Shown piece by piece: positions 35,829 to 46,330 of a stretch of DNA of 64,000 nucleotides. The DNA comes from Cycas panzhihuaensis (taxonomy: Eukaryota > Cycadophyta), in assembly GCA_023213395.1 (NCBI GenBank), contig CM041465.1, positions 88,295,741 through 88,359,740 of the forward strand, read 5' to 3'. Positions within the stretch are counted from its first letter, which is position 1. Each line of letters begins with the position of its first letter. The notes under the pieces were generated by a model, which saw only the letters and a program-made list of their open reading frames with translations, was not told the origin of the DNA and searched no databases. Both the position numbers and the translations under genes were made by a program.

Positions 35829-37180
35829 CATTCAGAGAGGGAAAAGACCAATAGGCAACTACAACAAAAAACAGATTGAAGAGGATGAAGAAGAAACAAC
35901 ATTCGTAGTTGCCTTATCAGCAGGTATAAAAGAAACTGACACCTAGTTTATTGATTCTGGAGCTTCACTACACATGACAAATCGTGGAGATTGGTTTAAA
36001 TCCTTGAAACCCTGTGATGTCAATAAGTCAGTGGAATTAGGTGATAAGTACCCTCTAAATGTTAAAGGAGTAGGTACCATTTCAGTTTATGTACAAGGTA
36101 ACACAAGGAAAATTGGCAACGTTCTGTTGGTTCTAGATTTAAAAATGAATCTCTTGTCTGTTTCACAACTTAGCAAAAAGGGGCTAAGAACGGTATTTGA
36201 TGAAGATGGTATCTGTTTGATACTGGACATGAAAAATAATGGAGAAACTATTGCCAAAGGCATAAGGAGTGACGACTTGTACAAATTGATCTCAGATCTG
36301 ATAATACCTAATATGAATCCAAAAGGTTGTACCACTGTGAATTTTGATAATAAAGTGTGGCATTTGAAGTACAGACATCTCCCAGTTGAAACATTAAAAA
36401 AAATGAAAAAATCTGAAATGGTGTATGGACTGCCTAATATTTCCTCAGAAAACTTTGTGTGCAAAGGATGTCAATTTGGAAAAATTCACAGATTGCCTTT
36501 CAAAGAAAGTAAATGGAGATCATCAAATAAATTAGAGTTAATTCACACAGACTTATGTGGACCTCTTACACCACTTTCGATAAATGGTTGTAGGTATTCC
36601 ATAACCTTTATTGATGATTTCACTCAAAAAGTATGGGTGTACTTCCTTCACAACAAAACAGAAGTATTTGAAATCTGTAAAGAGTTCAAAGCAGAAATGG
36701 AACTTGAATCAGACTCTAAAATAAAATGTATAAGGTCAGATGAAGGAGGAGAATATATCTTCAATGAATTCCTGTCATATTGCAAAAGGAATGGGATTGA
36801 CATGTGTCACCACATCTTATACTCCACAATCAAATGGAGTTGTCGAAAGGAAAAACAGAACATTGATGGAAATGGCTCGTAGCATGGTACATGAAAAATA
36901 AGTTCCAAAATCCTTTTGGGCAGAAGCAGTTAACACAGCATGCTATCTTATAAATAGGAGCCCCAGCAAAGCACTAGACAATATTACTCCAGAAAAAGCA
37001 TGGACAGGTAAGAAACCTGACGTCAGCTCTCAAGGTTTTTCGCAGTCGAGTCTATGTACACATACCAAACAAAAAGAGGGCAAAAGTTGATGCAAAAAGC
37101 ATAGAATGCATTATGATAGGATACGGCAAGAATTCAAAGGCCTATAAATGCATTGACCCAAAAACAAACAGAATATGTGT
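35829..37180 (+). pseudogene. Element F protease and integrase
   Basis: FIDSGASLHMTNRGDWFKSL is the protease site at about 35948-36005. 35974-36882 is open for 302 residues: MNLLSVSQLSKKGLRTVFDE, the pre-integrase HLKYRHLPVETLKKM (second His of the usual HxRxGH changed) and CKGCQFGKIHRLPF, LELIHTDLCGPLTPLSINGC, IRSDEGGEYIFNEF. After a frameshift near 36800: TPQSNGVVERKNRTLMEMA with the catalytic Glu, then AWTGKKPDV and CIMIGYGKNSKAYKCIDPKT. Confidence 0.9.
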
Positions 37181-37499
37181 TAGTAGAGACGTAGTATTTG
37201 ATGAAGAAATTTCAAGTGCGCAATCACAAATTAAACTACTTGAAGAAGAAACAAAGAACTTCAATGAAGGAAATATCATAGAAGAATTCTCAGACATCAC
37301 TACAGAAGAAAATTTGCCCAGCTCACCCAGCGATAATTCCAGTGAAGAAAGGGATGCAGTACAAGAAGTTGAATCTCACTTAGAAGAAAGAGAACTCGGG
37401 AAATGAAAAGAAATTGCCCAAACGGTTCCTCAAAACCATTGAAGAAGGAGGAAACACCCTGGATCACAAAACTAGAGGACAAAGACCAAGAGCCTTACT

Positions 37500-38460
37500 C
37501 AGTAGGATTGAACTTGAGCCACAATCCTTTCAAGCCCAGGACCAGCCACAATAGAAAATAGCAATGGATGCCAAAATGAACTCAATTGGCAAAAATCTGA
37601 CTTGGGATCTGGTGGAACTTCCCCCAAGTAAACCTATAGTCAATTGCAGGTGGGTTTATAAAATCAAAGAAGGAGCAACTGGAAAAATTAAAAAATACAA
37701 AGCTCGACTCGTAGCTAAGGGATACACTCAAACAATAGGAATTGACTTTGAAGACAATTTCTCACCTATAGCCAAGTTGAATACGATCAGAACAATAATA
37801 GCCCTCACAGCTTTGCTCGATTGGAAATTTTTCCAACTTGATGTTAAAAGCGCATTCTTAAACAGGAATCTTGAAGAAGATGTATATATGACACAGCCAA
37901 AAGGCTACATAAAGAAAGGGCAAGAACATCTAGTATGTAAGTTGAAAAAGGCACTATATGGACTAAAGCAAGCTCCTCGAGCATGGTATGCTAAGTTGGA
38001 TCAACACTTATGTGCCAATGGATTTCAACGTTGTGGTTCAAATTCCAATTTGTATATGAAGAAAATAGGTGATCAAATTACAGTAATCGTTGTATATGTA
38101 GATGACATGATATTGACTGGGAACGATGATACATCAATCATAGAAATAAAAGAGCAGCTGCAGAAGAAATTTGAAATGACAGATCTTGGTCCTCTTAATT
38201 ATTATCTAGGGTTGGAAGTGAATCAACAAAGAGAATATATCTCTGTCTCACAAAGAAAATACATACGGGATTTACTGAAAAAATTTGGAATGGCAAAATG
38301 CAATCCATGTGCCACTCCCATGGAAATTAATTGTAACTTGGTACCAGATGAAAATGAACAGACAGTCGATGTAACTTTTTACAGACAATTAGTTGGCGAA
38401 TTTAATTTATCTCACGTACCACTTAATCGATATATCTTACTCCGCAGGAATACTTTCTAG
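37500..38460 (+). pseudogene. Element F reverse transcriptase
   Basis: 37564-38460 is open for 298 residues with all core motifs: [96 protein letters not shown] and MTDLGPLNYYLGLEVNQQRE. It is the best-preserved RT in the window. The frame is lost near 38395 (GEFNLSHVPL instead of GSLIYL). Confidence 0.92.
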
Positions 38461-39047
38461 GTATATGCAGGAACCAAGAACAAGACATTGGAAGACAGCC
38501 TGGAAAATATTGAGATATCTACGTGGAACAATTGAACTACAATTGGTTTACCCACGAAAATGATCAGTAGAACTTGTTGGATACTGTGATTCAGACTGGG
38601 CAAGAGATAAAAGTCAAAAAATCAACCAGTGGCTATTGTTTCTTTCTAGGAGCAGCAGTAGTATCATGGTGCAGCAGAAAACAATCAACTGTCGCACTCT
38701 CATCAATGTAAGGTAATATAAAGCGAAGAATAATGACCTATGCAAAGAATTTGGCTTAGATACAACCGGTCACTTGAATCATTCTCAAGCCTGTGGAACA
38801 ACAATATACTGTGACAATCAAAGCACTATCAAGTTGACAAAAAACCCAGTGTTCCATGCAAGAACTAAGCATATTGAAGTCCACTATCATTTTATTAGAG
38901 AAAAGGTATATAACAAGGAAGTTAGATTAGAATATTGTTCCACTACGGAACAAATTGCAGATTTGTTAATAAAGTCACTGGGAAAGGAAAAGTTTCAATA
39001 TCTGAGAAACAAGATAGGTTTAAAAGAGATAAAACATTAAGAGAGGA
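38461..39047 (+). pseudogene. Element F RNase H and polypurine tract
   Basis: Broken first part, with VGYCDSDWARDK-like and FLGAAVVSWCSRKQSTVALS pieces, then 38774-39040 open: IYCDNQSTIKLTKNPVFHAR, KHIEVHYHFIREKVYNKEVR, LLIKSLGKEKFQYLRNKIGL. ACATTAAGAGAGGA is the polypurine tract at 39034-39047. Confidence 0.9.
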
Positions 39048-39236
39048 TGTTAGGAGATAATGTTTTATCATGTAGTTAGTATATTTAATCATGACACATG
39101 TCATAATCTCAGAGGTTCGTTATTCACCAAGAACTGATCGTTACCAACCTCCTCTTGTATTTATGTGAAACATTCTCTCAATAACAAAATGTTGAGTTTT
39201 CTCTCAATCATGTCTGTCTCCTAATTCAAGTTAACA
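39048..39236 (+). repeat. 3' LTR of element F
   Basis: 189 bp, matching 34130-34316, followed by the TSD GATCT. Confidence 0.95.
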
Positions 39237-39575
39237 GATCTATCGGGTTTCTACAACTCCAATTGGGCAGGAGACAAAGAACAAAGGAAATCAACTAGTG
39301 GGTACTATTTTTTTCTAGGATCTGCAGCAATTTCTTGGTACAGCAAAAAATAGGCTATTGTTGCACTATCGTCTACTGAGGTAGAATACAAAGCAGATGT
39401 TACAGCAACGCGCGAAGCTATCCGTTGAGACAACTTCTGGCTGACTTGGAACAATGACAAAATCAAGGGACGATTCTGAAATGTGACAATCAGATCACCA
39501 TCAAATTAACCAAAAATATAGTCCTTCATGCAAGAACCAAACACATAGAAGTACATCATCACTTCATAAGGGAGA
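39237..39575 (+). pseudogene. Element E RNase H, segment between F and G
   Basis: Resumes after the F target duplication: GFYNSNWAGDKEQRKSTSGY, FLGSAAISWYSKK, a stop, VALSSTEVEYKADVTA. Then frameshifted, with NHHQIN/KLTKN-type remnants and EVHHHFIRE up to the GGAGA target site of G. Confidence 0.85.
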
Positions 39576-39936
39576 TGTTTGACATTAACATGGAAAACAG
39601 TTATCATCCACAATAACAATATCAAAGACCAAAGACGAACTCAACATAATCAGAATACCAAAGCACCCAAGACTCAACATGAACCTTGATGATTACATCA
39701 TAACATATACTACCTCGACCACCTTTATATACAAAATAGGTGGAAGGACCTACAAGACAAGTAATGCATGTGGGACAAAACCTTTATCATGACCAATGAC
39801 ATTACACCAACTAACTTGACCAATAAGATTCCATCCTCTCACACAATATTATAATGATAAATGACTATTGGACTCTAAGACTTAGGACTATGACTATTAA
39901 CCTAAGATACACAACATTAAACATTATACTCAAACA
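39576..39936 (-). repeat. 3' LTR of element G
   Basis: 361 bp; minus-strand start TGTTTGAGTATAATG, end ...TAATGTCAAACA. Confidence 0.95.
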
Positions 39937-39945
39937 CCTCCCTTT
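39937..39945 (-). other. Polypurine tract of element G
   Basis: AAAGGGAGG on the minus strand, directly before the 3' LTR. Confidence 0.85.
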
Positions 39946-40282
39946 AATGTTTAATGTCAAGACTACAAAACGTGACTGAATACTAAAGACTAATATGACA
40001 CTTGATAATGGACTTAAGGCATTAAATATGACCTCCAAGGGACTTCAACATGTACTTTGCTTTATTTGAATTTACAACGTCTTATTCTTGGAAAGGTCTT
40101 GAACACAATGCCTTGGACTTGATTTTGGTCTTCAATCCTGTAATGTCGCCTCTGGAGCAGTCCCTTAGAGTGACGGTTCTTGAACTTTGCCCTTTTTGTC
40201 TTCATGTGCAATTGGGAACCCTTTATCACACAAAATGTGTAGTAGATAAAGCTTGAGCTGATTTGTGCTTGGTGAGGACATG

Positions 40283-41663
40283 TCAAGTGTTCTGCATGTA
40301 CTTATCAAAGGTGTCTTTAAGATGTACATCAAATATGTCTTCCATCAAAATTCTGGTTTCCACCTGTTTGCTTCTACTTTCTTCAGCATGTGAGTGATTA
40401 AACAAATAAATGTCAGCAGTTGGAGATAGGTTGACGATATCATCAATATCCAAATATGACGACAAATCATCAAGTGGTGAGACAATATCACTTGAAGAGT
40501 GAACATTGTATAGGCCATTATCGTCATCAATATCTTCTAAGTCAACATTATTTAAGACACAAGCATAAATATCTTCATCCTGCATATGTTTTTCCTCAAT
40601 AAGACAAACAAACTTTGCTTCATTATCTTTGATAAGATCATCCTTCCCTAAAGCAATGAATTCATCATAGTTACCTATATCCGGTTCAACATGCTCATCT
40701 GCGTCAACTTTGTCACTTGAAGTAGTAGAACTTCCTTCATCATCTTGCTTACCTGTGTTAACAACAAAATTGCTTTCCCTTTCAAGACTCTCTTTCACTT
40801 GTGCAGGTACTTGTTCTGAATCAATAAGATACTTTGTTTTATCTTCATCACTCAAGAGATCTTTTGTCGTACTAAATATGATGAGGATTTCTGTTGCGAT
40901 CATATGTATGTACCTCCCAACATAAGAATAGTGTAGTATCTTAACATGATTGCCTGCCCATACCATACAACAATCTTGGTAGACAAGACTTTGATCAAAT
41001 GATACTCCAACTATGTTCTTCCTTCTTTGGAATGAGTCTTCTAGAACCAATGCAAGATATATTAACACAGCTTGAATTCTTTCAAGGATAAGCGTAGAAC
41101 ATACAAAGTCTTGTGCATATGTATACAACAATGTAACCTGAGAATGTTTGAAACCTGGCAACAAATTTATCAACATAGAGTAAAGTGATATAATCCACAC
41201 CTTCCACCAAGTCAGTTGAATTTCCATATTGAACCACCTGTAATAGATTAGTTTCTGAATTTTCAACGTCCATCCTTTCACTCTTTCCTATTAACGTGCT
41301 GAAACTCAAGATGTTTGATGGGATAATTCTCTTCTCAACCTTTGGTTCTTTATTTTCATCTTCTTCCTCAAATCCTAAGCAACGGACTAAGGTTAAATCT
41401 CCAATAAGTTCATTTGCAGAGATTGCTTTGTCACAACAATTGTATTCATTTATTTCTTCATCAACAAATAACCTATTTTCATAAACAAGTTTGCATACTT
41501 TTTCACCTTCCTTATCATCAAATGAATGTATAAGAGATTTACTCTTACGAAAACTAATTCGATTACATTTATCCTTTTTTATTTTCTTCTTCAATTTCTT
41601 TTTTTGATTCTTTGTCAAGTTACTATGTGCAACCTCGCACTTCACGCATTTTGTTGTCTTTAC
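40283..41663 (-). pseudogene. Unfamiliar acidic ORF of element G, one frameshift
   Basis: I do not recognise this protein. 41660-41082 starts with KCVKCEVAHSN, a CxxC pair, then a strongly basic Lys-rich run (KNQKKKLKKKIKKDKC), then VEKRIIPSNILSFSTLIGKS and STDLVEGVDYITLLYVDKFV. A frameshift between about 41090 and 41170 moves the frame to 41281-40283, which continues QVTLLYTYAQDFVCSTLILE, VGVSFDQSLVYQDCCMVWAG, KILHYSYVGRYIHMIATEIL, then a long Asp/Glu/Ser-rich tail (EHVEPDIGNYDEFIALGKDD; LEDIDDDNGLYNVHSSSDIV) ending DVHLKDTFDKYMQNT. Joined length is about 450 residues. There is no polymerase, integrase or protease motif. It could be a highly diverged gag, a captured host gene, or an accessory ORF. 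Confidence 0.5.
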
Positions 41664-43840
41664 CTTTATTCATTGGTTGTTGGTTTGTCAACTTGGAATC
41701 AAATTTCTCTTTATGAAGTTCCATGTTTTGTGTGCCCTACATGTAGTATTTTGGGTGAGCCAAAAATATCATGAATTTTATGCGACCTCCTTGTGTGGAC
41801 ATGATGTAAATCCATTAAAATGCAAATGTGTCCTTTTGTTCCAACACTGGTGAAGCATCATTGTATCCTTCTAAAACAATCTCCCATAAGCCAAGGGAGA
41901 TAAGCCAGGACTTCATGTTTTCTGACCATTCTAAATAGTTGTCTTCTGTCAATAGAAGATGTGTATGACCCATTTTGATAACTTTATAACCAAACTGCTT
42001 ATTGTGATCTTGAAATCATAAACTCGGCAGTCAAAAAGATATCAATAAATACGATATTGAACCCTTAGACGGATTGCGGAATAGATGTTTAAATGCAGAG
42101 ATACAAAATAGAACGTACAGAACCTTCTTTTAAACTGTTATCAGATCTAGCCTTCAAAGCACGACCTTGAACAATAGAATTTATCGTTGTTGGGATCTTT
42201 TCAATACAAAAGTGTTACCTGTTTTATCAAGTCAACCTTTCTCCGTATAGAGGATTGAGATTTAGAGGCTAGTATTATTCAGACAAGGCCCGCATCTTCT
42301 CTGTGTTTGCTGGAACTCATCCGAGTACTTGTGAGACAAGGTGTCTTTTCCAACTGCATTAACCAACTGCCCCTTTGAAAGAATCAGATCAACAAGATTA
42401 AAGTGCCTTCAATATCTCAGTTATTTCTATTGTCATTCCATGCAAAGAGGATTACCACACTGACTTATGAAGTTGCAAATGTTAGAAATTAAATTCTGGT
42501 ATTTGATTTCCTGGCAGTTCACTACATTGTTTGTGGATATCAACCAGTGCCAGACATGGAGAACAAAGACTTTCTTCACAACCCACGTAGACCAATCAGA
42601 ACAGATTTCCCGTTGCAAATAATTTCAGAACATTTAGGTTTTGTCTCCCATGGTACCATGACTAAACTACAAGGCACTCATGAACTGTACCATTGACGAA
42701 AATTCTGCCTACGGATGACATTTTGCTTACTTTCCAAGGCACTCATGAACTGTGACGATGAATGGATCGTAGGATCGAACACAAGTCTTGCCAAGCCGAG
42801 CGCTTGCTTAGATTATCGCGGCATACAGAAGCTCTAAAAACCGCTTTGGAGGATTCTCCTATATAGGGGCTTGTCAACTGGAGATAGACCAATCTTGTGA
42901 TCAATGCCTTCATCTTCATGAGAAGTTGACAGAGAAAGCAAGTCTGGGCTGCATTGTACGTGCCCTTGCAGATACTGTCAACACTGTTTAACTTATATTT
43001 TTGAAGTGATTATTTCTGTGAAGTCTCCAATAGAAACAATCATCAGAAGATGAATGCCTTTGTTTTCATGAGAAGTCGCGTAAAACCTCGTGACATAAAC
43101 ACAATGAGTCTGCCCCAATAAGTGCACAGGACCACGCTGCCATGTATACCCAACTTATGGATGCCTACGACTTCAAAGAAGTTGCTTCATCGCAGATATG
43201 TTATCATAAATTTCTACAGGAGCATCTTCACAATCAACCGTGCATAGAACAAGCATAAAGGTGGGTATCACCTCATGATCTCCTTTAACTAGAACAGAAA
43301 AAATGGAGGCAAGCACGACAACTGTTTTGAATAGAACTGAACAGATTGCACGGATCTCAACAATGGAGTTCCAATAGGTAAGTCTTCAACTTATCATGCT
43401 CACAATGTCACGAACGGAATACAATTCCTTCTCTCAGGATAACCTTGCTCTGAGCTAGCAAACCCTTAATGTTCTAACACAATCTCCTAAGGACAAGAAT
43501 GAAGCCTTAACTCTCATGGTTAAGGTAAATTCAACAACCATCAATTAAAAAACTCCATAATCATTTCCTTATAGCAAGATAAGGAACAGAGTTACCTAGA
43601 TGTAATTCTGCTTTCATATCAACACTTGGCATGCTTCATATCGACGATGACTTTGAAACTTTTCTTTAATCCGGCACCCACTTGATGGAGCCACCTCCTC
43701 TCTCGATCTTCTTCTTACAGCAGGATGTCTTGGAACTTCACTTCCTCAATTTAACTCTTCAATCTGACAGCCAATCTAACGGAGTTGCCTTCCTCCCTTA
43801 TCAAAGAGAACTTGCACAACAATAGTGTTAACAAACAACC
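41664..43840 (-). other. Element G 5' leader
   Basis: 2.2 kb between PBS and ORF without long open frames. Moderately GC-richer than its surroundings near 42700-43300, with a repeated phrase (CAAGGCACTCATGAACTGT at about 42670 and 42736). Confidence 0.5.
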
Positions 43841-43853
43841 TGCTCTGATACCA
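43841..43853 (-). other. Primer binding site of element G
   Basis: TGGTATCAGAGCA on the minus strand, immediately next to the 5' LTR. Confidence 0.93.
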
Positions 43854-44214
43854 TGTTAGACTTTAACATGGAAAACAGTTATCATCCACAATAACAATAT
43901 CAAAGACCAAAGACGAACTCAACATAATCAGAATACCAAAGCACCCAAGACTCAACATGAGCCTTGATGATTACATCATAACATATACTACCTCGACCAC
44001 CTTTATATACAAAATAGGTGGAAGGACCTACAAGACAAGTAATGCATGTGGGACAAAACCTTTATCCTGACCAATGACATTACAGCAAGTAACTTGACCA
44101 ATAAGCTTCTATCCTCTCACACAATATTATAATGATAAATGACTCTTGGACTCTAAGACTTAGGACTATGACTATTAACCTAAGATACACAACATTAAAC
44201 ATTATACTCTAACA
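43854..44214 (-). repeat. 5' LTR of element G
   Basis: 361 bp, nearly identical to the 3' LTR with only a handful of differences, so the insertion is fairly recent compared with D and E. Confidence 0.95.
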
Positions 44215-44363
44215 GGAGAAAGTTCACAACAGGGAGATCGACTTGGAATACTGTCCATCTACAGAACAAGTTGCAGACTTACTGACAAAATCTCTTGGAA
44301 AGGAGAAATTTCAAAACCTAAGGCACAGATTAGGTTTCCTAGAGATAAAACATTAAGAGAGAG
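44215..44363 (+). pseudogene. Element E RNase H C-terminus and polypurine tract
   Basis: KVHNREIDLEYCPSTEQVAD and LLTKSLGKEKFQNLRHRLGF continue the RNase H from before G. ACATTAAGAGAGAG (about 44351-44363) is the polypurine tract. Confidence 0.88.
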
Positions 44364-44510
44364 TATTATAGTGTAATGTTTTATCTAGATACATAAAGGA
44401 GTAATGTTGGAACACCCTCAAATGTAACTTATATCTAAGACGTTGACACTTGGCAGTGAGAGGTGGGTCGGTTACAATTCAGTTTGTAACGGTCATCTTA
44501 TATGATGTAT
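44364..44510 (+). repeat. 3' LTR of element E, truncated
   Basis: About 147 bases matching 29628 onward (TATTATAGTGTAATG...TTATATGATGTA); its first base pairs are mutated. It stops at GATGTAT and continues as D RNase H (ATTGGATTCACTG). Both partners contain ATTGGAT near this point. Confidence 0.85.
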
Positions 44511-45202
44511 TGGATTCACTGACTCTAACTAGGCAGGAAAACCTCAGGAAAGAAAGTCTACATCAGGCTACTGCTTCAATCTTGGAATAGTTGTAATATC
44601 ATGGAGTAGCAAAAAGTCCATTAGTAGCTTTGTCCTCAATAGAAGTAGAGTACAAAGCTACAGTAAATGCAATCTGTGAAGTAATTTGGTTAAGACAACT
44701 CCTCAAGGATCTAAATCAAAATTGTCAGAAAGCAACTGCAATATACTGTGATAATCAAAGTGTTATCAAACTCACCAAAAATCTTGTCTTCCATGCAAGG
44801 ACCAAACACATAGAAGTTCATCATCACTTCATTAGAGAAAAGGTCTAGAATAAAGAGATAGACTTACAATATTGCAATAGTTATCAACAAGTTGAAAATA
44901 TCTTTACAAAATCATTATCAAAAGATAAATTTCAGTATTTCAGAGATCTACTTGGGATGAAAAATAAAGAATAAAACATTAAGGGAGGGTGTTAGAATAT
45001 TAAGGTTTTATCCCTAGCCCTGTGCCATAGTGACCTTTATGTAAATTAAGGGTTATATGTCATTGTCCCTCTTCTGTCTTAAAGCAACACTTATCACACA
45101 TGTATTGGATTTGTTATGTAAATCAGTTGTATGTAAGAGAAACCATTTCTCTCTCACAAATCAATGAAGATCATTCATTTTTTCTTAACAGAGTTTTCAA
45201 CA
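44510..45202 (+). mobile_element. Duplicated 3' end of element D (RNase H, PPT, full LTR)
   Basis: 44510-44989 repeats 29077-29558 with scattered differences and shares the same TAG stop in the DSNWAG motif (44530-44532). 44990-45202 is a complete 213-bp LTR followed by the D TSD TAGAA. It is joined directly to the truncated 3' LTR of element E. Confidence 0.9.
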
Positions 45203-45207
45203 TAGAA

Positions 45208-45413
45208 AAGGTATAGGTGGAAGGTTATGTCTTCTCGAAAGGGCATTATATCACATATAATTATGTGAATACCATTGTATCAAAACACCATTTATTTTTA
45301 TAATCAATTATTTAGTCTTTAGCCCTTTGACACTTCGGTGTACTTGCTGGTGCTCATGCATTCTTCCCTCGATTGTGCTTCCATCATTAAGTTATGAACT
45401 TAGGTTCATAACA
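45208..45413 (+). repeat. 5' LTR of element H, second segment
   Basis: Resumes after the right-hand TAGAA copy (45203-45207) and aligns to the rest of the 3' LTR (CTTGCTGGTGCT, then AGGTTCATAACA). The 5' LTR totals about 250 bp against 212 bp for the 3' LTR, the difference being an indel near 45208-45245. Confidence 0.85.
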
Positions 45414-45415
45414 AG

Positions 45416-45427
45416 AGGTATCAAAGC
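45416..45427 (+). other. Primer binding site of element H
   Basis: AGGTATCAAAGC lies two bases after the LTR end, a diverged form of TGGTATCAGAGC. Confidence 0.7.
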
Positions 45428-46299
45428 AAAAGATCCTCACCTCTATGTCTGGTTAAGTCAAAGGATCAGTGAAATATATATAGCATATGGTAAAATACGT
45501 ATATACATACATACACACACACACACGTATATAAGTGAAAATTTTCATTGTCTCAGTATTCAAAGGATATTATGATATTACAATTTGCGTCTAAGATGTC
45601 ATTATAATCTGCCCAACACAACATCGTATTTAATCTCAATATCTTGTGTTAATTATAATCCACTATATTACTTCCTAGCTCTGCCATTATTTCATATCCA
45701 ACGTCTGGCAATGCTGCTTGATTATGCCATTCGTATCCTAGTGATACTATCTATAGTTCGCCTGCTTGGAGTGTATTGTCACTATAGATATAATCTGTGA
45801 TAGATACCTCTAACTTTGCACCACTCGCCATTTGGATTGTAATGTTGCTACAGATATAATCTACCATCACTCTCACATGCTTGCCACCTAGATTGTGCAC
45901 CTTCACCCTCGTATTTTTGTTGCCCTAGAGTGTATTGTTGTCGTAGAAATATTAACTGTTGCTACGAGCAAGTCAAGGTGCATTGTCGTCATGATATTAA
46001 CCTACCACATCCACATTTGCTTATCATCGGGGCATTAACTTGCAAGGCAAAAACATATTTACAATGTTATAAAATACAAAAGTAAACGTTGCAATTGCCT
46101 TTTACACCCACAAAGAGTCATCTCAGCTAACATTTCTATCTTAGCGCAGCACGCCAAGGCCGAGGGTGTTTGCCACCTTATCACCCTCACCATTGCTTAT
46201 ACCCCCAACGATTGCATTGTATTATGACGCACACCCTATCATATCACCCCCCCCACACACACACACACACAAACACAAAAAATAATGTTATATAGAATG

Positions 46300-46330
<31 letters not shown>

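Larger units (their letters stand above)
34130..39236 (+). mobile_element. Ty1/copia element F, nested in E
   Basis: TSD GATCT (34125-34129, 39237-39241). LTRs 34130-34316 and 39048-39236 (187 and 189 bp), differing at a few positions. Order: gag, protease, integrase, RT, RNase H. Same lineage as E and D (shared gag start, polypurine tract ACATTAAGAGAGG, LTR word TAATGTTTTATC). Broken by a modest number of stops and frameshifts, fewer than D. Confidence 0.95.
39576..44214 (-). mobile_element. Non-autonomous LTR element G, nested in E
   Basis: Two 361-bp LTRs (39576-39936 and 43854-44214) on the minus strand. The TSD GGAGA is perfect (39571-39575 and 44215-44219), the primer site TGGTATCAGAGCA is adjacent to the 5' LTR (43853-43841), and AAAGGGAGG is a polypurine tract before the 3' LTR. 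The 3.9-kb interior has no gag zinc knuckle of the usual kind, protease, integrase, RT or RNase H; instead it has one long unfamiliar ORF region. It must have moved with enzymes supplied by another element. Confidence 0.95.
29628..44510 (+). mobile_element. Ty1/copia element E, third level of the nest
   Basis: 5' LTR 29628-29813, primer site, gag to RT 30449-34129, then interrupted by element F. RNase H resumes at 39242-39575, is interrupted by element G, and ends 44220-44345. The 3' LTR starts at 44364 and breaks off near 44510. Removing F and G restores the reading: ESVDL joins SGFYNSNWAG, and HFIRE joins KVHNREIDLEYCPSTEQVAD. The element lies in D's 3' LTR; the left flank ends TATAT, but no right-hand duplicate exists because the right end is missing. 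Confidence 0.88.
24543..45202 (+). mobile_element. Ty1/copia element D, second level of the nest
   Basis: TSD TAGAA at 24538-24542 and 45203-45207. The 5' LTR is 24543-24754; then gag, protease, integrase, RT and RNase H to 29543; polypurine tract; and the first 69 bases of the 3' LTR (29559-29627), interrupted by element E. On the far side, 44510-45202 holds a second copy of the RNase H end, polypurine tract and a complete 3' LTR reaching the TSD. So D carries a duplication of about 480 bp around E rather than a simple insertion. Many stops and frameshifts. Confidence 0.88.
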
